Assembly (NCBI GenBank): GCA_944383695.1
Contig: CALWQP010000031.1
Location: forward strand, 1 to 35,571
DNA: 35,571 nt
DNA from: an uncultured Mediterraneibacter sp.
GTDB taxonomy: Bacteria; Bacillota; Clostridia; Lachnospirales; Lachnospiraceae
Direction of reading: 5' to 3'
Numbering within the stretch: the first letter of the stretch is position 1; every line of letters begins with the position of its first letter. Both the position numbers and the translations under genes were made by a program. Positions 16,060 through 24,104 of the stretch are shown piece by piece. Below the pieces are notes generated by a model. That model ran no database searches. It saw only the letters and a program-made list of their open reading frames with translations, and had not been told where the DNA came from.

Positions 16060-17469
16060 CTATTTTATATTCCAGTATCCACCCTTTTTTGAACCAACTC
16101 TTTCAATAACTCCTTTATCTGTCAATCTTTTCATTATTCTCTGTACATGGCTACGCGCAATTTGCATATTGTCTTTTATTTCATTTAATGTGATCTTAGG
16201 ATTTTTATTAATTAATTCAAGAACAATTAATTCTTCTTCATTCTTTTTATCATTTAAATACCCGTCTAAATACCCGCTTAAATACCCGTTTAAATACCCG
16301 CTATCAACAGCTTCAAAATTTAAATTTTTCAAGGTAACTGTAAACTCTACACGATTAGAATAAAATACAGGCTCTTTTTCTTCAGTATAGTTTACAGCAT
16401 TTCTATATGCATCCCTAATTTTACTTAATCCGCTCCCTTGCCTCTCCATATATCCCAAACGTCCAAAAATGTCCGCCAATACAGGATTACGTCTTGTGGA
16501 TGGTATAGAATCTATATTTCTTTCTTGAATTCTTGTTCCATCTGGCATTCCTCCCGGAGAATAGACTACAAGCCGGTCATCAAAAATATCCACATGAACT
16601 TCACTTCCATTAATCAAATAGTCACGATGGATCAGGGCATTGACGAGTGCTTCGAATACACTTCTCTCACAATAGTCTGGCATTTCTATTCTTGAATTTG
16701 CCGTTTTCTTCCACAACGTCCGCATATTTCTTTTTACAAAACCGACTCCCTCATTCAAAAGAATGATAAGACTGCCAGTGTACTCTGCACTGTCTAGAGC
16801 ATCAACCTGTCCGCCGCTTTTGTCCATACCATTCCATCTTGTACAAAACAGTCTGGAATGACGTATCGGACAATTATCCGCCAGAAGAGCCCCGGCATTT
16901 GTAAGTTTACCATTTGCATCTTTCACCCCAAAGGATTCAAAACTCTGTTCTGGCATACTGCTTCCATTCCATTCTTTAAATCGCTCTCGCAATTTAGAGA
17001 AAGAATAGTCCTCAAAATTATACGATGATACCAATGAGTCATATGAAGAATTTCTTCCTCTGAGAACCAGCCTTTTTAGTTCTGACGAATTTGCTGAAAT
17101 TGTTTCATTTCCAATCCTGACAAAAGCCTCCATCGAACCGTCGCCTTTGTAATAATAAGGCGTCTCTTCCCCAGACAATACTTTAACAGTCAGAATATCT
17201 TTATCGCCATCAACCTTGTGCAATTCCAGAAAAATCTCCGGCAAAGGATCGATCCTCTCTTTAATCTTCTGGCTCACAAACTCGGATGCCTCTTTTATGT
17301 CCTCAAGCCCAACAATATCATCATTATCTGCCACACCAAAAACAAGTATGCCTCCACTGCCATTAGCAAAAGCACTCACTGTTTTCAGCCAGCTTTTCGG
17401 CTTTTTCCGTTCAACAGCCTGCTTTTTATCATATTCTGTTGCCTCACCTATGAGTTCTGTTATTTTCAT
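16060..17469 (-). CDS. AlbA_2 / HATPase_c_4 / winged-helix protein (cargo)
   Basis: A 469-residue protein of the type often annotated as ATP-binding protein or RecG-like regulator. Residues 1-135 are an AlbA_2 (Schlafen-like) domain, with ESGGILVFGV-type text seen as GSGGILVFGVADNDDIVGLED. Residues about 270-380 are an HATPase_c_4 domain (FEALVNALIHRDY, DRLVVYSPGGMPDG, ADIFGRLGYMERQGSGLSKI). A GYL[NSD] tetrapeptide repeat (about 400-415) links to a C-terminal winged helix (LNEIKDNMQIARSHVQRIMKRLTDKGVIER). It is AT-rich compared with its neighbours, suggesting separate acquisition. I chose the Met at 17469 (AGGAG upstream). Role unknown; regulation or phage defence are options. Confidence 0.82.
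   Translation of the reverse strand: MKITELIGEATEYDKKQAVERKKPKSWLKTVSAFANGSGGILVFGVADNDDIVGLEDIKEASEFVSQKIKERIDPLPEIFLELHKVDGDKDILTVKVLSGEETPYYYKGDGSMEAFVRIGNETISANSSELKRLVLRGRNSSYDSLVSSYNFEDYSFSKLRERFKEWNGSSMPEQSFESFGVKDANGKLTNAGALLADNCPIRHSRLFCTRWNGMDKSGGQVDALDSAEYTGSLIILLNEGVGFVKRNMRTLWKKTANSRIEMPDYCERSVFEALVNALIHRDYLINGSEVHVDIFDDRLVVYSPGGMPDGTRIQERNIDSIPSTRRNPVLADIFGRLGYMERQGSGLSKIRDAYRNAVNYTEEKEPVFYSNRVEFTVTLKNLNFEAVDSGYLNGYLSGYLDGYLNDKKNEEELIVLELINKNPKITLNEIKDNMQIARSHVQRIMKRLTDKGVIERVGSKKGGYWNIK
16255..16302. repeat. In-frame 12-bp minisatellite, four copies
   Basis: Four tandem copies of TAAATACCCGNN (plus strand) encode GYLN, GYLS and GYLD units in the AlbA_2 protein. The copies differ only in the last two bases. 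The length is a multiple of three, so unit gain or loss keeps the frame and only changes the linker before the winged helix. Confidence 0.9.
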
Positions 17470-17542
17470 ATAGTAAACACTCCTGTTAATCAGTATCATT
17501 TGCTTCTGCATTTTTCGAATGCTGTCTGTGAAGTTCAATCAT

Positions 17543-18394
17543 CTATCCATTATATTTTTTTATATTTATTTCACTAATTCCAATGGATCTAGTTGTTGTA
17601 TTTTGAGTACTTGGCATATTTATATCCCAAGACGACTCGCATATTATTTTTTCACTGTAAGAATACCCCGTTGCTGTTTCCAATATAAACTCAATTTCAA
17701 TATAAGGCATTATTTTATTGATATTATCTTGATACCATGAACTCCCTAATTCATCTTCAGATGAAATCTCACGTCTAATATCAATATATAGTTTTTTCTT
17801 TTCACCGACTTTCAAAGTCGTATTTCCGCCCATACTTGAAATCTTTTTTTCTTTATAATTGAATGGATCAGCCACTGAAAAATAAAAACACATTTGGTTA
17901 ATAAATATACGCCGTATATCACTACCACCACTATTGCAAACCTCTAACTCAATCAATGCACTGCTGGTCGTAAAGCCTGTTCGCGGATTTTTAGGAAATA
18001 GCAAATTAATTATCATTACTTTATTTCTGCAAATCTGCTCCCTTTTTTCGTACATATCATCTGCAAGATAAATGCTATATAACTTTGATGTCGAAATATC
18101 TAAACAAGGTTTTATTCTATTCTTTTCAATTTCAAGAAGTTCATCATTCATTCTATTTGCTTTTTCTGCCTGCAAAATTGCAATATATCCCAAAACAATA
18201 GTACCAACAAACGATAGTACACTTCCATAATAGCCTAACATTTCACCCGATTCCCACTCTGACTCAATCCAGTAACAATTTAAATGTATTTTGTATAATA
18301 AATGTATTACTATCATTGGAGCGAAAATTACTAATATAAGCAATACAATGGTCGTTTTCTTATGCTTCATTATCCAATTTATAACTTTTTCCAT
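17543..18394 (-). CDS. Two-TM membrane protein with cytosolic domain (cargo)
   Basis: A 283-residue protein I do not recognise. A basic N-terminus is followed by TM1 (TTIVLLILVIFAPMIVIHLLY, about residues 15-35) and TM2 (MLGYYGSVLSFVGTIVLGYIAIL, about 52-74), then a helical, charged stretch (QAEKANRMNDELLEIEKNRIKPCLDI). A beta-rich soluble domain completes the protein. The gene is very AT-rich and lies 73 bp upstream of the AlbA_2 gene in the same direction, so the pair is probably one acquired unit. Membrane proteins of this layout occur in defence islands, but no specific family is evident. Confidence 0.75.
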   Translation of the reverse strand: MEKVINWIMKHKKTTIVLLILVIFAPMIVIHLLYKIHLNCYWIESEWESGEMLGYYGSVLSFVGTIVLGYIAILQAEKANRMNDELLEIEKNRIKPCLDISTSKLYSIYLADDMYEKREQICRNKVMIINLLFPKNPRTGFTTSSALIELEVCNSGGSDIRRIFINQMCFYFSVADPFNYKEKKISSMGGNTTLKVGEKKKLYIDIRREISSEDELGSSWYQDNINKIMPYIEIEFILETATGYSYSEKIICESSWDINMPSTQNTTTRSIGISEINIKKYNG

Positions 18395-18456
18395 GGGAAT
18401 GTTCCTTGATCTTTTTCATTCATTTTTTTCATAATATCATATATTTTCCTCAACTT

Positions 18457-18798
18457 CTACACCAATCCCAACAACTCCAACATCTCTACCACCCCTCTCC
18501 CACCCAGCAGAAAATACTTCACCGCCTCGATCTCTCTCCTGTCATCTTCCAATACTAGAAACCGCGACAAAGCTTTCATCTCTTCCACCGTCAGTTCCAT
18601 ACCCTCAGTAGTCTCATCCCCGGCTGTAAGCATAGACAGAAACGGGTACTGATCCAACAGGGCATATTCTTCCTTTATAATCTTCCGATATGTCTCTGAC
18701 TCCCTCTCCAATTCTTCTTCACATTGCTTTTCCACTTGCTCAAAGGCAGCGTTCATCCAGCCGGGAAGATGATACAGATCGATCTCACTGATCCGCAC
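18457..18798 (-). CDS. Small acidic hypothetical protein of the element
   Basis: A 113-residue acidic protein without TM segments: SEIDLYHLPGWMNAAFEQVEKQCEEELERESETYRKI, then a region ending GGRGVVEMLELLGLV. It is probably largely helical. The start is GTG and overlaps the upstream gene end by 14 nt; the ribosome binding site is weak, so translation may depend on that overlap. I do not recognise the family. Confidence 0.6.
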   Translation of the reverse strand: MRISEIDLYHLPGWMNAAFEQVEKQCEEELERESETYRKIIKEEYALLDQYPFLSMLTAGDETTEGMELTVEEMKALSRFLVLEDDRREIEAVKYFLLGGRGVVEMLELLGLV

Positions 18799-18967
18799 GT
18801 TGCATCACCGCCCCGATTTTCACAAAATATTTCAGGCAACGCATACTTTTTCCTCTTTCCCGTGCCTTCCGGTATTCCCCGCGGTACTCTTGCAACCACT
18901 GGATCTGACGTAACAAACCGCTCCTTCTTGACTGCCAACTCTCCCTGTTTTCAAATATGTTTCCCAT
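18785..18967 (-). CDS. 60-residue basic hypothetical protein
   Basis: A short, Arg-rich protein: MGNIFENRESWQSRRSGLLRQ, ending VKIGAVMQRADQ. The start at 18967 is set by AGGAGATGAAAAG just upstream; longer versions starting further upstream would run through the tandem hairpins. It overlaps the next gene by 14 nt. Family unknown. Confidence 0.6.
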   Translation of the reverse strand: MGNIFENRESWQSRRSGLLRQIQWLQEYRGEYRKARERGKSMRCLKYFVKIGAVMQRADQ

Positions 18968-19054
18968 CTTTTCATCTCCTATCGCTGTATTTTTGAAAAT
19001 ATAGCAGAAAGAAGATGTGCTTTCCACTGTGCAAATACGTATAAAGGTGATTCT

Positions 19055-19103
19055 GCCGACAAAACTGTCAGCTATGTAGACGGTATCAGTCGCCTGATAC
19101 CGT
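19055..19103. other. Tandem hairpins downstream of the RadC-like gene
   Basis: A perfect 10-bp stem ACGGTATCAG (19080-19089) / CTGATACCGT (19094-19103) has a GCGA (GNRA-type) tetraloop on the minus-strand RNA. A second stem, GCCGACA / TGTCAGC with a 4-nt loop, lies at 19055-19072. No clear U-run follows, so this may be an mRNA processing or stability element, or a binding site. Confidence 0.5.
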
Positions 19104-19112
19104 ATTGAAATG

Positions 19113-19589
19113 CTATCTTTCGTGCTCATGGTACTGTTCTGCAAACAGGTCTTTCCTTTTCGATTTGAAACTATACATATCCCCGCTTGTGCCTCCGATA
19201 ATGATATGATCCAAGAGATCGATTCCCAAAATAGCCCCGCTCATTTTCAGCCGTTTGGTAATATTCACGTCTTCCCTTGAAGGCATTATATTTCCACTCG
19301 GATGATTATAGATCGCAATGATAGCACACGCATTTGATAAAATGCTGCTCTTGAAAATCTCCCTTGGATTAACCAGAGCAGAATTAATTGTGCCAACACT
19401 CACAATATTCATATTGATCACCTGACTGTTTGCTTTCAGATTGAGGATACATAAAACCTCCCTGTCATATGAGGACATCTCTTCTGCCATCAGTTCCAGC
19501 ACAGCCTCCGGGGAATTTAATGGCTTTGTGCTATATAGCGACGGCTCTTTTACCAAGCGTATATTCACAACATCTAATTCATTCTTCAT
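19113..19589 (-). CDS. radC: RadC-like JAB domain protein
   Basis: A 158-residue JAB/MPN-fold protein of the RadC family, frequent in mobile elements and of uncertain biochemical role. The metal-site motif is clear: AIYNHPSGNIMPSREDV followed by GIDLLDHIIIGG. An upstream acidic residue is present in the SYDREVLCILNLKANSQVINM part. It lacks the helix-hairpin-helix of full-length RadC, as element-borne versions often do. Its start overlaps a 38-residue small ORF by 11 nt. Confidence 0.88.
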   Translation of the reverse strand: MKNELDVVNIRLVKEPSLYSTKPLNSPEAVLELMAEEMSSYDREVLCILNLKANSQVINMNIVSVGTINSALVNPREIFKSSILSNACAIIAIYNHPSGNIMPSREDVNITKRLKMSGAILGIDLLDHIIIGGTSGDMYSFKSKRKDLFAEQYHEHER

Positions 19590-19695
19590 TTTTGTCCTCC
19601 TGAAACTCTATAACAAGAAGATCGGTTTCTGCCATCTGCTCTACTATCGCTTTTAAATCCGTTATACTGCCATTCTCTGTTTCACACATGATCAT
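19579..19695 (-). CDS. 38-residue acidic small ORF between adhesin and RadC-like gene
   Basis: An acidic peptide beginning MIMCETENGSITDLKAIVEQ and ending EFQEDKNEE. The ATG overlaps the last base of the adhesin stop codon (TGATG), and its own stop lies 11 nt inside the radC-like gene. AGGATAAAG upstream could be a ribosome binding site. The double overlap suggests translational coupling across the three genes. Function unknown. Confidence 0.5.
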   Translation of the reverse strand: MIMCETENGSITDLKAIVEQMAETDLLVIEFQEDKNEE

Positions 19696-22600
19696 CAGAC
19701 TTTATCCTCCGTTCTTTTTCTCCTGCGGATTTTCCAGATGCCACATCCGATTCCTGCGACTGACAGAAGCGCTATGGCTATCCACAAAACCGGGCTCGTA
19801 GTGTCTCCTGTCTGTGGCGGGTTTGTCGTTGGCGTCTCCGGTGTATCTGGCGTTTCCGGTGTCTTCGGTGTTTCTTCCTCCACCAGCTTTACAGTCTGCC
19901 CCTGATCGGAGAGATCCTCATGGGATGTAACCGGGATCGCTTTCCCATCTAACATGAGATACAGTTTCTCGAATACGACAACCTCTTTCCCTGCAAACCC
20001 GTCGGCATTGAATGTAAAGGTCACGTCCACGGTTCCCTCTGCACTCTCCGGCACAAACTCTGTCTGTCCGGTCACAGTTTCTCCGTTAATCAGCAGCTCC
20101 GCACCGGTACTTTTATCCATGAGCACGCCCGAAACCTGATAGGTCAGCCCCGGCGTAAGGTTTTTATAAGAGACAGTATCAATGATCGTTACCTCTTTAT
20201 CTGCTTTTGCCTCCTGATCTCCGTCCTCACCATCCTTTGCCTGTGTTCCGATCTTCGGATAATAAATACTCTGTGGATCAGACTCGATCTCTGCATGGCT
20301 GGCTACGGTTTTTTCTTTGTAATAAACATCCTCAAATACCACCAGTGTCTCTCCTGTCAGCGCACTTCCGTCAAAAGTAAATGTCATCTCCACACTTCCT
20401 TCCGGTTCGGACGGTGTAAATACAACTTCCGATGTCACCGGCTCTCCATTGACCAGAAATTCTTCCCCTGTCTCCTGATCCATCAACACGCCTCTCAGTG
20501 TGTACTCCTTTCCGGGGATCAGGTTATGATAGGTCACTGTATCAAGGATTGTAGTCTCCTGCTCCGCAGTTCCCACCTGACTGTCTGTTGCCAGGTCCTT
20601 TGCTTCGGTCTTGATCTCAGGGAATACCAGCGTCTGCTCTTTGCTGTCCAGATCTTCATGGGAACCGATCTGCTCATCCCCATACCAGAGTTTCTCGAAC
20701 ACCACTACGGTCTTACCTGCCAGTGTACTGCCATCAAAAGTAAAGACGACTTCGGCTGTACCGGAAGATTCCTCTGCGGTAAATTCAGTCTCTCCGGTCA
20801 CTTCTTTTCCATCCACTAAGATTGGCTCTCCCGTCTCCTGATCCATCAAAGTGCCAGTCAGCCGGTATTTCTCCCCTGATATAAGGTTTTCATAAGAAAC
20901 GGTATCCGTCAGTTTTACTTCCTTTCCTGCATTGGCAATCTGCTCCCCAGTCTCCGTATCCGCTACCTTTGTACCCACTTTCGGGAAATAGATGGTCTGG
21001 TCTTTATCTTCCAGATCCGCATGAACCGCTAACTTCAAGTCTTCCTGATACAGTTCCTCAAACACGACGATCGTTTTGCCCTGCAGTCCACTTCCGTCAA
21101 AGGTAAATTTCACCTCAACGCTGCCGCTGGATTTCTTCGCCGTAAATGTTGTCTCCGCAGTCACTGCCTTTCCATCCACAAGGATCGGCTCTCCTGTCTC
21201 CTGATCTATCAGTGTCCCGGTCAGCCTGTATTCCTCTCCTTTTTTCAATCCCTCGTATTCCACCGTATCAATCAGGGTAACTTCCTGATCCGGATTAGAG
21301 AGATGAGAGCCGGTCTCCTGATCTAGTGCGGTCGTTCCAATCTCGATCCGGTCGTCCGTCAGCGTTCCCAGATCAATCATCACAGAATCCCGGTACACCG
21401 TCACTTCGATCTTAAGCAGGTTCATCCCCTCATTCGCCTCGCACCGCTGCTCTTCGATCACATAAGTATCATAAGGCAGCGCTCCCTTTGTATCATCCGG
21501 CTCGCTTGTTCCAAACCAGATACCATCAGATGAGCTCTCCCCGCGGTTTGTATTGGAGGTATGAGGTATCCAGTCAGCAGATGTACTGGCATATCCGTTC
21601 CGATCCGTTACGATCACATGACTTTCACCCGTTGTTTTTGACATAATTAAAAATGGAACATCCGCAAGACGGTTCAGGTCTCCATCTGATACTTTCACAA
21701 ACTCCAAATCTCCCCGATACACCTGATCGGCAACAATCGTGGTCTGATAGCACTCCACCGTCTCCAGCGTTCCACCAGCCACGATTTTCTGGACAAAGAC
21801 AGCTTCATTTAACAGATACCCTTCCGGTGCTTTCGTCTCCTGCACCGTTACCGTTCCCAGCGGTACACAAGGGGTTGTTCCGTCCATCTGATAATAGAAT
21901 TCATCCCCGGATACCAGATATTCGCTCGTAAACTCGATCCTTCCCTCTTCATCTGTCCGGAAAACCCATGTCCTCTCAGGCTCTGTACCAGATGCTGCCG
22001 GATCATCGTCTGACTGTACGGTATAATATTTCACAGTAAATTCCGCCCCGGCAAGAGATGCATTTCCCTGTGCTGCTCCCTCTCCGGTCTCAGAATCGAT
22101 CTTCTGCACCAGCAGGCTCAAAGGATTGCTCTGCGGAACTTCTGTTACCTCCACAGAAACTGTCGCGTCTGATTCCACAGTTACGTTGTAACTTTGCGTA
22201 TCAATGGCATAGCCCGGTGAGGCTTTCAGCTCACGAATCGTATAACTCCCACTCTCCAGCTCTCCGGACTTTGCATAGCCATTCTCATCTGTCACTAAAG
22301 TTGTTACCTGTGTCTCCTCATTGAACACACCATACTCTGCCCCGGCAAGACTGTAGTTTCCATTCTCGCCGGAAATTTCCTCATTTGCCGTGGATTTACG
22401 GATTTCAATATAGCCGTAAGGTTTCTGATACCAGCTCCCTGCAATGGTCTGATCGTTATTTGACGGTACAATAAACGCTCGAAAAGACTGGGGCGGGTTC
22501 GGAAGTGCACTGATCGCATTTGTCACTTCAATCGCCTTGTTGATATAGTCCTGCGGTGCACCATAAAATGCCCCGCTCCCTGCATCATACCCGGAATAAA

Positions 22601-22997
22601 TGTAGGCCACGGTCAGGTGTCCGATCACATAAGCATGATCCTCTGACCAGCCGCTTAAATACTGATCTTTGATATTGGCGTCATAACCATATCCGCCGGG
22701 AAGGTAATACAGTGCTTTCCTCACCGGAGAATCCGTTGCCAGCAGGTTATAGGAATAGGTTCCCGCCTGCGGAGTTTTCTTCAAAGGTTCCACACAATAT
22801 GCTACGTTATCCCCGTCAAACGTCATCTTTGCCGTGACATAATCCCCATAATAGATGTTTTCTCCCGAATTGAACTGGATCGTTCCATCCGCCGCCAGCA
22901 CAGGCAGCCCGGACGAGAATATCGTCGTCAAAGCCGTGACCACACTCAAAAGGAATGCCGTCACGCGTCTTCCATGTCTCTTCTTTTCTTTCATCAC
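19695..22997 (-). CDS. Large SpaA/VaFE-repeat surface-anchored adhesin
   Basis: A 1100-residue cell-wall protein with a signal peptide (residues 1-35, cleavage after PVLA). A thioester-like N-domain has AYCVEPLKK (Cys about 67). Two to three SpaA-type domains span about 195-540. Four VaFE (T-Q ester bond) repeats of about 121 residues span about 550-1040, each with LTD/IDTV, Y-LTGTL-DQETGEP-like text and a VVFE-like end. A Pro/Thr spacer precedes NPPQTGD (1059-1065), a TM helix and a basic tail, so it is a sortase substrate. No sortase is present in the window. It may act as a mating-aggregation or host-binding factor. The start is GTG or the ATG one codon later. Confidence 0.85.
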   Translation of the reverse strand: MMKEKKRHGRRVTAFLLSVVTALTTIFSSGLPVLAADGTIQFNSGENIYYGDYVTAKMTFDGDNVAYCVEPLKKTPQAGTYSYNLLATDSPVRKALYYLPGGYGYDANIKDQYLSGWSEDHAYVIGHLTVAYIYSGYDAGSGAFYGAPQDYINKAIEVTNAISALPNPPQSFRAFIVPSNNDQTIAGSWYQKPYGYIEIRKSTANEEISGENGNYSLAGAEYGVFNEETQVTTLVTDENGYAKSGELESGSYTIRELKASPGYAIDTQSYNVTVESDATVSVEVTEVPQSNPLSLLVQKIDSETGEGAAQGNASLAGAEFTVKYYTVQSDDDPAASGTEPERTWVFRTDEEGRIEFTSEYLVSGDEFYYQMDGTTPCVPLGTVTVQETKAPEGYLLNEAVFVQKIVAGGTLETVECYQTTIVADQVYRGDLEFVKVSDGDLNRLADVPFLIMSKTTGESHVIVTDRNGYASTSADWIPHTSNTNRGESSSDGIWFGTSEPDDTKGALPYDTYVIEEQRCEANEGMNLLKIEVTVYRDSVMIDLGTLTDDRIEIGTTALDQETGSHLSNPDQEVTLIDTVEYEGLKKGEEYRLTGTLIDQETGEPILVDGKAVTAETTFTAKKSSGSVEVKFTFDGSGLQGKTIVVFEELYQEDLKLAVHADLEDKDQTIYFPKVGTKVADTETGEQIANAGKEVKLTDTVSYENLISGEKYRLTGTLMDQETGEPILVDGKEVTGETEFTAEESSGTAEVVFTFDGSTLAGKTVVVFEKLWYGDEQIGSHEDLDSKEQTLVFPEIKTEAKDLATDSQVGTAEQETTILDTVTYHNLIPGKEYTLRGVLMDQETGEEFLVNGEPVTSEVVFTPSEPEGSVEMTFTFDGSALTGETLVVFEDVYYKEKTVASHAEIESDPQSIYYPKIGTQAKDGEDGDQEAKADKEVTIIDTVSYKNLTPGLTYQVSGVLMDKSTGAELLINGETVTGQTEFVPESAEGTVDVTFTFNADGFAGKEVVVFEKLYLMLDGKAIPVTSHEDLSDQGQTVKLVEEETPKTPETPDTPETPTTNPPQTGDTTSPVLWIAIALLSVAGIGCGIWKIRRRKRTEDKV
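19885..21344. repeat. Four VaFE repeats in the adhesin gene
   Basis: Four in-frame repeats of about 365 bp. Their protein starts are EIGTTALDQ (21344), KVGTKVADT, EIKTEAKDL and KIGTQAKDG (about 20250). The first two are most alike, sharing YRLTGTL and DQETGEPILVDGK. Repeat ends are approximate. Confidence 0.75.
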
Positions 22998-23133
22998 TTT
23001 TTTCCTTTCCTCTGAAATTTCCCTCTCTGAATGATTTACTGTACAGCGATACCTTTCTCTTTTCGGCTGGTATGGGCTGGTAATCCAGAGGGGGTAGGGT
23101 GTGGGAAGGGGGAGAACGACAAAAGGCTTTCCT

Positions 23134-23159
23134 GCCGATGGAGAGACTTCTCCCTCGGC
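23134..23159. other. Hairpin between parB and the adhesin gene
   Basis: An 11-bp stem GCCGATGGAGA / TCTCCCTCGGC with one mismatch and a short loop lies just after the parB stop. It has no U-run on the minus strand, so termination is doubtful. The remaining gap (23000-23133) holds a pyrimidine/purine-biased stretch and no other feature I can support. Confidence 0.4.
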
Positions 23160-23168
23160 GGAAAACCC

Positions 23169-24104
23169 TTAACGTTCTTTGCTCCGCTCCCTTTTCCGGT
23201 ACAGTTCCAATGCTTTGATAATCGTATCTTCAATCTGCTTGGCAGACGCCCCCGGAGAAAAATACTTATTGATACGTTCTCTTGGTATACGGAACTGTTC
23301 TTTTTGGTTTCCTTTTTCTTCCGACATGATTGATAAAATCACATCTTCATTCAGTCTGCCTTCTTCTGCAAACTTACGCAATTTAATTGCCTGCGCGTGG
23401 CTCGGTGTGCAATCCTGTAACTGCATAGTGTCCAGCAGCATCTCCTGTTGATCCCGAGAGAGATAAGACAACTCCACAGCAGGACGTAAAGCGATCTTTT
23501 TATCATCTACCATGTCAAGGATTGGCTTGATCAGTTCGGTAAGACGGATGTATCTGCGAATCTGATCCTTACTTTCTCCAACTTGTTCGCCTAAAATTTT
23601 ATCTGAGCGTTTCCCTTTCAACTTTGTCGCCAGTGGCGACGAAGTTAAATCTGTCCTTTGCCCCTGCCATTTCATTGCATCCAGTTTCATCTTATACGCA
23701 AAGGCTTTCTCAGACGGTAGGATTTCTTCACGCTGAAGATTCGAGTCAACCATGATAATTGTTGCTTCTTCATCTGTCAGATCCCGCACAATACAGGGCA
23801 TCTCTGAGCGATCTGCCATTTGGCTTGCCAGTTTCCTGCGGTGCCCGGCAATCATCTCATAGGTGCCGTCCGCCTTTGGTCTGACGACTGCCGGAGACAG
23901 AACGCCATATTCCCGGACACTCTCGATCATTTCCAGCATCTTTTCATCCATTCGTACCTTAAACGGATGATCTGGAAAGTCACTTATTTTTTCTAATGGG
24001 ATTGCTTTTACATACTCTCGTTTTTCATTGTCTCTTTCTTCCTGCGTACTGAACAAGTCATCTGCTTTGGGCAGGTTCATCTCTATGACGTTTCTTTTCG
24101 TCAC
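23169..24104 (-). CDS. parB: ParB/RepB/Spo0J-type partition protein
   Basis: A 311-residue DNA-binding partner of ParA. The N-terminal ParB domain shows KISDFPDHPFKVRMDE, SVREYGVLSPAVVRP and the nucleotide-binding motif MIAGHRRKLAS (about residue 90), then DSNLQREEILPSEKAFAYKMKL. The central helix-turn-helix is ILGEQVGESKDQIRRYIRLTEL (about 170-195). The start is GTG with GGAGG 9 nt upstream, 47 nt inside parA, so the two are translationally coupled. It probably maintains the element or acts as a regulator. Confidence 0.9.
   Translation of the reverse strand: MTKRNVIEMNLPKADDLFSTQEERDNEKREYVKAIPLEKISDFPDHPFKVRMDEKMLEMIESVREYGVLSPAVVRPKADGTYEMIAGHRRKLASQMADRSEMPCIVRDLTDEEATIIMVDSNLQREEILPSEKAFAYKMKLDAMKWQGQRTDLTSSPLATKLKGKRSDKILGEQVGESKDQIRRYIRLTELIKPILDMVDDKKIALRPAVELSYLSRDQQEMLLDTMQLQDCTPSHAQAIKLRKFAEEGRLNEDVILSIMSEEKGNQKEQFRIPRERINKYFSPGASAKQIEDTIIKALELYRKRERSKER

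Noticed and set aside
18376-18429. A 17-codon ORF (MKKMNEKDQGTFPWKKL) overlapping the start of the two-TM protein gene.
   Set aside because: Too short and AT-rich to support, and no ribosome binding site is evident; it could be a leader peptide but nothing shows it.
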